A DNA stretch of 10,498 bases, taken from NCBI GenBank assembly GCA_019307665.1, contig JAFDJC010000112.1:1-10498 (forward strand), in the 5' to 3' direction. Of the stretch, positions 6,748 through 10,498 are shown one piece after another. The notes under the pieces were generated by a model that saw nothing but the letters and a program-made list of their open reading frames with translations, searched no databases and was not told the DNA's origin. The position numbers and the translations under genes were made by a program. The stretch's first letter is position 1. Every line of letters starts with the position of its first letter. Source of the stretch: Deltaproteobacteria bacterium (GTDB taxonomy: Bacteria; Desulfobacterota; Desulfobacteria; Desulfobacterales; SURF-7).

Positions 6748-7473
6748 ATGTTGCGTAATGAAATAAAAATATTTTTAAACGGCAAGATAAAATATATAAC
6801 ATGGATGATACTCGTTATCTGGCTTTGTCATAACGCCTGCCCGGTTTTTTGTGAAGAAGGTTTACCTGTATCAGGAATAAAAAATGTTGAAGCTGATGAA
6901 ACGCTTTCTGAAATTTTAGACAATATTGAAAAAAAATACCATAATGCAGGATTTAAGACGGATTTTATCCAGTCTTCAATTTTGCAGGCTCTGAATATCA
7001 CCGATAAGGCTTCAGGACAGGCGATTTTTAAATATCCGGGAATGATGAAATGGGAATATGAGAAGCCCGAAAAACAGTCTATCATTACTGATGGTAAGAA
7101 TCTTTGGATTTACAGGCCTGATGATAACCAGGTTATAGTGGGGGAATTCCCGTCTTTATTCGGTGAGGGCAGGGGGGCTGGTTTTCTTTCAGATATCGGG
7201 GTTCTTCGAAAGAAATTTTTAATCTCAGAAGAAGAAGGCGATAAGGTAAGCTACAAGCTGAAACTTATTCCGGGGAATAAAAACCCGGAATTGTCAATGA
7301 TAATACTTCATGTGTATAAAAAAGACTTTTCTGTTACTGAGGTCGTTACCTATAATGAATATGGGGACGAAACTCGTATTGAACTAAAAAATATCGATTT
7401 TACAGCAAATCCTGATGATTCGGTTTTTCTTTTTAAGATTCCGGAGAATACCGATATTATACAGCTTGACTGA
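6748..7473 (+). CDS. lolA: Outer-membrane lipoprotein carrier protein LolA family
   Basis: LolA is the periplasmic chaperone that takes mature lipoproteins from the LolCDE exporter and hands them to the outer membrane. The 241-residue product begins with a basic lead and a hydrophobic segment (about 16-34, ITWMILVIWLCHNACPVF) consistent with a signal peptide. The cleavage site is unclear, and no proper lipobox precedes the Cys residues. The mature part shows the LolA signature: an N-terminal helix, then DFIQSS at 72-77, the strand pattern SGQAIFKYPGMMKWEYEKPE (89-108), and the turn TDGKNLWIYRPDDNQVIV (114-131). A C-terminal beta-region includes VTEVVTYNEYGDETRIEL. A possible alternative start is ATG 6805 (residue 20), but AAGGAT (6731-6736) lies 11 bases ahead of ATG 6748. 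It lies 13 bases before nadA. No lolB is seen here. Confidence 0.88.
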   Translation: MLRNEIKIFLNGKIKYITWMILVIWLCHNACPVFCEEGLPVSGIKNVEADETLSEILDNIEKKYHNAGFKTDFIQSSILQALNITDKASGQAIFKYPGMMKWEYEKPEKQSIITDGKNLWIYRPDDNQVIVGEFPSLFGEGRGAGFLSDIGVLRKKFLISEEEGDKVSYKLKLIPGNKNPELSMIILHVYKKDFSVTEVVTYNEYGDETRIELKNIDFTANPDDSVFLFKIPENTDIIQLD

Positions 7474-7486
7474 TGTGGAAAAAGAG

Positions 7487-8380
7487 ATGAAACAAAAAAT
7501 CAAAGGTCTGCTAAAAGAAAAAAATGTAGTGATGCTTGCGCATAATTATCAACCGCCTGAGATCCAGGACCTGGCTGATCTTTGCGGAGATTCCCTGGAG
7601 CTAAGTATAAGAGCATCCGAAACAGATGCTGATGTGATCCTGTTTTGTGGTGTTCATTTTATGGCGGAGACAGCCTCAATATTGTCTCCTGATAAGACGG
7701 TACTCCTGCCCAGGCAAGATGCCGGCTGTCCAATGGCTGACATGATAACTGCTGAGGCGCTTTCAAAAAAACTTGAAACCCTTCCGTCTATGCCGGTTGT
7801 AACATACGTCAATTCAACTGCTGAGGTAAAAGCCCTTTCTACCATTTGCTGCACATCTGCCAATGCAGTGAAGGTTGTCAACAGTATTGAAGGGGATCAG
7901 GTACTGATGACGCCGGACAGGAATCTTGCGGGATATGTTGCTCGCAATACTTCAAAAAAAATACACCTCTGGGAAGGATATTGCCCTTTTCATGACATCC
8001 TGACGCCTGCTGATGTGGAAGAAGCAAGGGCGGTGCATCCTGATGCCGTATTTATGGTCCATCCTGAATGCAGACCTGAAGTAGTTGAGCTGGCTGATGT
8101 TGTGACTAGTACTTCGGGTATGTTACGATATGCCAAAGAGTCCGACAAAACCGCCTTTATTGTAGGGACGGAAATCGGAATCCTCTATCCTTTGAAAAAA
8201 GCAAACCCTGAAAAGGCGTTTTATCCGGCTTCCACGAAGATGGAATGTATTGAGATGAAGAAGATTACGCTCGAAGATGTTGCAAGGAGTCTTGAATTTA
8301 TGGAAGGCCGGGTAAAAGTTCCGGAGCATATCCGGGTCCCGGCCATGAAAGCTGTACAGAAGATGATAGACTGCAGTTAA
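7487..8380 (+). CDS. nadA: Quinolinate synthase NadA (short form)
   Basis: NadA condenses iminoaspartate with dihydroxyacetone phosphate to quinolinate in de novo NAD synthesis, using a [4Fe-4S] cluster. From ATG 7487 the product is 297 residues, matching the short NadA form. The three cluster cysteines are in the expected contexts: Cys81 (DAGCPMAD), Cys166 (WEGYCPFH) and Cys254 (KMEC). Other family signatures are AHNYQPPEIQDLAD (18-31), GDSLELS (34-40), TYVNSTAEVKA (106-116) and VHPECRPEV (191-199). The frame stays open back to an ATG at 7415 inside lolA, but that would add 24 non-conserved residues; GGA at 7477-7479, seven bases upstream, and homology favour 7487. It is probably the last gene of the operon with lolA. 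Neither nadB nor nadC is present. It converges on yebC with only ten bases between the stops, and no terminator hairpin is evident there. Confidence 0.95.
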   Translation: MKQKIKGLLKEKNVVMLAHNYQPPEIQDLADLCGDSLELSIRASETDADVILFCGVHFMAETASILSPDKTVLLPRQDAGCPMADMITAEALSKKLETLPSMPVVTYVNSTAEVKALSTICCTSANAVKVVNSIEGDQVLMTPDRNLAGYVARNTSKKIHLWEGYCPFHDILTPADVEEARAVHPDAVFMVHPECRPEVVELADVVTSTSGMLRYAKESDKTAFIVGTEIGILYPLKKANPEKAFYPASTKMECIEMKKITLEDVARSLEFMEGRVKVPEHIRVPAMKAVQKMIDCS

Positions 8381-8390
8381 GTGACTCCTT

Positions 8391-9134
8391 TCATACGGCG
8401 TTTGCAATCTCTTCCGGTATATCGGCGTTGGTGTAAACCTTTTGCACATCATCACAATCGTCAAGCATTTCCATCAGCCTGACCATTTTCTCAGCTTCTT
8501 TTCCTTCAAGGTTTGTTGTTGACTGGGGAAGCATTGTAATTTCTGCAACGATATAGGGAATGGATGCGTTTATGATTGCCTCTTTGACCTGATCAAAATC
8601 ACCGGGTTCGGTGATAATTTCAAAATTTTCGCCGTCTTCAAGCACATCTTCGGCACTGGCTTCAATAGCTGTTTCCATTAAAACGTCTTCGTCCACCGCT
8701 TCTTTTTCAGTCACAATATAGCCTTTTTTTTCAAACATCCATCCAACGCATCCGTTTTCACCGAGGTTTCCGGAGCACTTGCTGAATATGTGGCGAATTT
8801 CGGCTACAGCGCGGTTTTTATTGTCAGTCAGAGATTCAATAAGCACTGCTGCACCGCCGGGGCCATATCCTTCATAGATGATTTCTTCATAATTTTGGCC
8901 TTCAAGTTCACCGGTTCCCTTTTTGATGGCTCGCGTTAGGTTATCCTTGGGCATATTTTCGTCTTTGGCAGCCTGGATGGCTGTCCGTAAACGGGGATTG
9001 GCGTTCGGGTCCCCCCCGCCCATTCTGGCAGCAACCGTTATTTCTTTAATAAGCTTGGTGAAAATTTTACCCCGTTTTGCATCCAGGGCACCTTTTTTAT
9101 GTTTTATTGAAGACCATTTGCTGTGACCTGACAT
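8391..9134 (-). CDS. yebC: YebC/TACO1 family protein
   Basis: The 247-residue product is a full-length YebC-type protein, with the hallmark N-terminus MSGHSKWSSIKHKKGALDAK and continuing RGKIFTKLIKEI. The middle contains NPRLRTAIQAAKDENMPKDN and YEGYGPGGAAVLIESLTDNK, then the conserved NLGENGCVGWMFEKKG. The family was long annotated as transcriptional regulators of the RuvC/quorum type. Later work on YebC and its mitochondrial relative TACO1 links it to translation of difficult stretches such as polyproline, so the regulator label should be read with caution. The start is certain: AGGAGGA (complement of 9141-9147) lies six bases ahead. The gene starts inside the 3' end of rlmE (31-base overlap), so it is probably translated from the same transcript. 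Confidence 0.95.
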   Translation of the reverse strand: MSGHSKWSSIKHKKGALDAKRGKIFTKLIKEITVAARMGGGDPNANPRLRTAIQAAKDENMPKDNLTRAIKKGTGELEGQNYEEIIYEGYGPGGAAVLIESLTDNKNRAVAEIRHIFSKCSGNLGENGCVGWMFEKKGYIVTEKEAVDEDVLMETAIEASAEDVLEDGENFEIITEPGDFDQVKEAIINASIPYIVAEITMLPQSTTNLEGKEAEKMVRLMEMLDDCDDVQKVYTNADIPEEIANAV

Positions 9135-9751
9135 ATATTTTCCTCCTGTTTTTTTCTAAAGCCAATAATAAAGATTTCTTTGCTGGCCTTTCTGCTGCTT
9201 TTGGGTTTAAATATTTTAACCGTAGAAAAGCAGACCCGGACAGCGTCTGTAAATAGCTTAATATCTCCTCCCTGGAAAATTTTGCAAATAAATGCACCTC
9301 CGGGAATCAGCTGTTTTTTTGCGATTTCAAGGGCTGCTTCACATAGGCTAAGAGACCTGGCTTCATCAACCGTTTTGTTTCCTGTCGTTGAAGGTGCCAT
9401 ATCACTTAAAACAACATGGAATGGACCGGCCACTGCCGCAGCATTTTTTTCTCCAAGGGACATGATGTTGTCGGAAATGATGTTAACATGGGGTGGAATA
9501 TTTATTGTAATCGGTTTTTTATCGATTCCCACCACATTTCCCTTGCTGCCGACAATGTCCGCCGTGTACAAAAGCCATGAACCGGGCGCGCATCCCAGGT
9601 CGAGCACACGGTGTCCTTTTTTAATTACATGATATTTATTTTGTATCTCCTCCAATTTATAAACAGAACGCGCCGGATATTTTTCCTTTCTTGCTTTAAG
9701 CGTATAATGATCATCCCACCGGTTCTTTTTTGTCGTTTTTTTTTGTTTCAT
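9104..9751 (-). CDS. rlmE: 23S rRNA 2'-O-methyltransferase RlmE (FtsJ/RrmJ)
   Basis: RlmE uses S-adenosylmethionine to methylate the 2'-O of U2552 (E. coli numbering) in the 23S rRNA A loop, a late step of 50S maturation. The 215-residue product is about the family length (E. coli 209). The SAM motif VLDLGCAPGSW is at 49-59. The catalytic K-D-K-E residues appear as Lys32 (SVYKLEEI), Asp117 (LSDMAP), Lys157 (CKIFQGG) and Glu192 (KEIFIIG). The N-terminus KNRWDDHYTLKARKEKYPAR is typical, supporting this start even though no ribosome binding site precedes it. The last residues (after about 200) are a non-conserved tail that runs into yebC. It is flanked by radA upstream on the same strand, with 47 bases between. 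Confidence 0.95.
   Translation of the reverse strand: MKQKKTTKKNRWDDHYTLKARKEKYPARSVYKLEEIQNKYHVIKKGHRVLDLGCAPGSWLLYTADIVGSKGNVVGIDKKPITINIPPHVNIISDNIMSLGEKNAAAVAGPFHVVLSDMAPSTTGNKTVDEARSLSLCEAALEIAKKQLIPGGAFICKIFQGGDIKLFTDAVRVCFSTVKIFKPKSSRKASKEIFIIGFRKKQEENICQVTANGLQ
9141..9147 (-). promoter_or_regulatory. Strong ribosome binding site of yebC within the end of rlmE
   Basis: On the minus strand AGGAGGA, six bases before the yebC ATG (9132-9134), embedded in the coding sequence of rlmE. Ribosomes finishing rlmE would pass over it, consistent with translational coupling. Confidence 0.8.
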
Positions 9752-9762
9752 AAAAATGTAAA

Positions 9763-9791
9763 AAAATAATATAAGTAAGTATGACTGTCAA
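9763..9791 (-). promoter_or_regulatory. Putative rlmE-yebC promoter close to the start codon
   Basis: On the minus strand a perfect TTGACA (complement of 9786-9791), 17 bases, then TATTTT (complement of 9763-9768, four of six). Transcription would begin near 9756, about five bases from the rlmE ATG (9749-9751). It would therefore drive a nearly leaderless rlmE-yebC message separate from radA. Confidence 0.45.
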
Positions 9792-9798
9792 GTTTGCT

Positions 9799-10498
9799 TT
9801 AGAAAAGAATTTCTATAGCTTCAGATACAGTTTTTACGCCGGTTATGCTGATTCCCTTGTTGTCATTCATGCGCTTTAGGTTAGCTTCAGGTAGAATACA
9901 TTTTTTAAAACCCATTTTACTGATTTCCGCCACTCTGATATCTGCGTGACTGATAGCTCTTACTTCGCCGGTCAGGCCGATTTCGCCGAGTACCACTGTT
10001 TCATCGGCAATGGATCTGTCCAGAAAGCTGGAGGCGATTGCAGCAACAATGCCCATATCCACCGCCGGTTCGTTAACTCTTACACCTCCTGCAACGTTCA
10101 TGAAAATATCATATCCCATAAGCTGCATACCAATCTTTTTTTCCATGACCGCCATAAGCAGCGCAACCCTGTTTTGATCAAGGCCGAGGATCGTCCGGCG
10201 CGGGCTTGCAAAATTTGTACTGGTGGCAAGGCCTTGAAGCTCAACAAGGATGGGCCTTGTGCCTTCCATGCTGGCTGTCACTACAGATCCCGGAGTATTT
10301 TCCGGTCGTTCTGAAAGAAACACCGCCGAAGGATTTGTTACCTGTTCCAGGCCGTTTTCCTTCATCTCGAACACACCGATTTCATTGGTAGATCCAAAAC
10401 GATTTTTTACTGCCCTGAGAATTCTGAACACATGATTTCGGTCGCCTTCGAAATAAAGTACCGTATCGACCATATGTTCCATTATTCTTGGCCCTGCA
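9799..10498 (-). CDS. radA: DNA recombination/repair protein RadA (Sms), C-terminal half; 5' end beyond window
   Basis: RadA is a RecA-like DnaB-type motor that drives branch migration of recombination intermediates. Only the last ~233 codons are here. The frame is open to the window edge and reads AGPRIMEHMVDTVLYFEGD, as expected just upstream of the RadA-specific KNRFG motif, which follows as KNRFGSTNEIGVFEM. Then come NPSAVFLSERP, the SPRRTILGLDQNRVALLMAV linker, and the Lon-protease-like C-terminal domain (MNVAGGVRVNEPAVDMGIVA ... VVLGEIGLTGEVRAI). As is usual in RadA, the Lon catalytic Ser position is not Ser (EPAVD), so this domain is not a protease. The Walker A region and N-terminal zinc finger lie outside the window. 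The Met at 10480-10482 is internal, not the start. Confidence 0.95.
   Translation of the reverse strand, partial: AGPRIMEHMVDTVLYFEGDRNHVFRILRAVKNRFGSTNEIGVFEMKENGLEQVTNPSAVFLSERPENTPGSVVTASMEGTRPILVELQGLATSTNFASPRRTILGLDQNRVALLMAVMEKKIGMQLMGYDIFMNVAGGVRVNEPAVDMGIVAAIASSFLDRSIADETVVLGEIGLTGEVRAISHADIRVAEISKMGFKKCILPEANLKRMNDNKGISITGVKTVSEAIEILF

Noticed and set aside
7415..7486. Longer NadA beginning inside lolA
   Set aside because: The added residues are arginine/phenylalanine-rich read-through of lolA in another frame; short NadA proteins begin at the position of ATG 7487.
8381..8390. Bidirectional terminator between nadA and yebC
   Set aside because: Only ten bases separate the convergent stops, and no GC-rich hairpin is visible there.
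9180..9632. Plus-strand 150-residue open frame opposite rlmE
   Set aside because: It is the antisense of a well-conserved rlmE, without promoter or ribosome binding site.

Overview
The window reads as ordinary chromosomal DNA of a moderately AT-rich Gram-negative bacterium. It is probably a deltaproteobacterium of the Desulfobacterota type. That placement is inferred from the gene mix (chemoreceptor, LolA, short-form NadA, YebC, RlmE, RadA) and is not proven. No tRNA, rRNA, CRISPR array, transposase or phage gene was seen.

Layout: (1) 1-3809, plus strand, is a probable three-gene run. It holds a methyl-accepting chemotaxis protein already open at the left edge, a polytopic membrane protein with C-terminal HEAT-like repeats, and a CPBP/CAAX-type intramembrane protease homologue. 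The chemoreceptor frame is broken near 1350 by an exact 22-bp tandem duplication; removing one copy restores a normal receptor C-terminus. (2) 3810-5071, plus strand, holds two separately spaced small genes: a stand-alone cyclic-nucleotide-binding-domain protein with a recognisable promoter, and a YchJ-like protein with a SEC-C motif at each end. (3) 5072-5377 is non-coding and contains three perfect tandem copies of a 17-bp unit. (4) ridA on the minus strand and a plus-strand operon (unknown helical protein, lolA, nadA) diverge from 5771-5873, where two good promoter candidates face each other with superimposed -10 boxes. (5) 8391-10498, minus strand, carries radA (start beyond the right edge), rlmE and yebC, convergent with nadA. 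rlmE and yebC overlap, and rlmE has a promoter candidate so close to its start codon that its transcript may be nearly leaderless.

Functionally, the right half is housekeeping: lipoprotein trafficking (LolA), NAD synthesis (NadA), reactive enamine clearance (RidA), translation and rRNA modification (YebC, RlmE) and recombination (RadA). The less explained parts are the HEAT-membrane/CPBP pair, the uncharacterised gene ahead of lolA, the broken chemoreceptor and the 17-bp repeat. I found no clear new defence or mobile system. The HEAT-membrane/CPBP pair is the best candidate for an undescribed functional unit.
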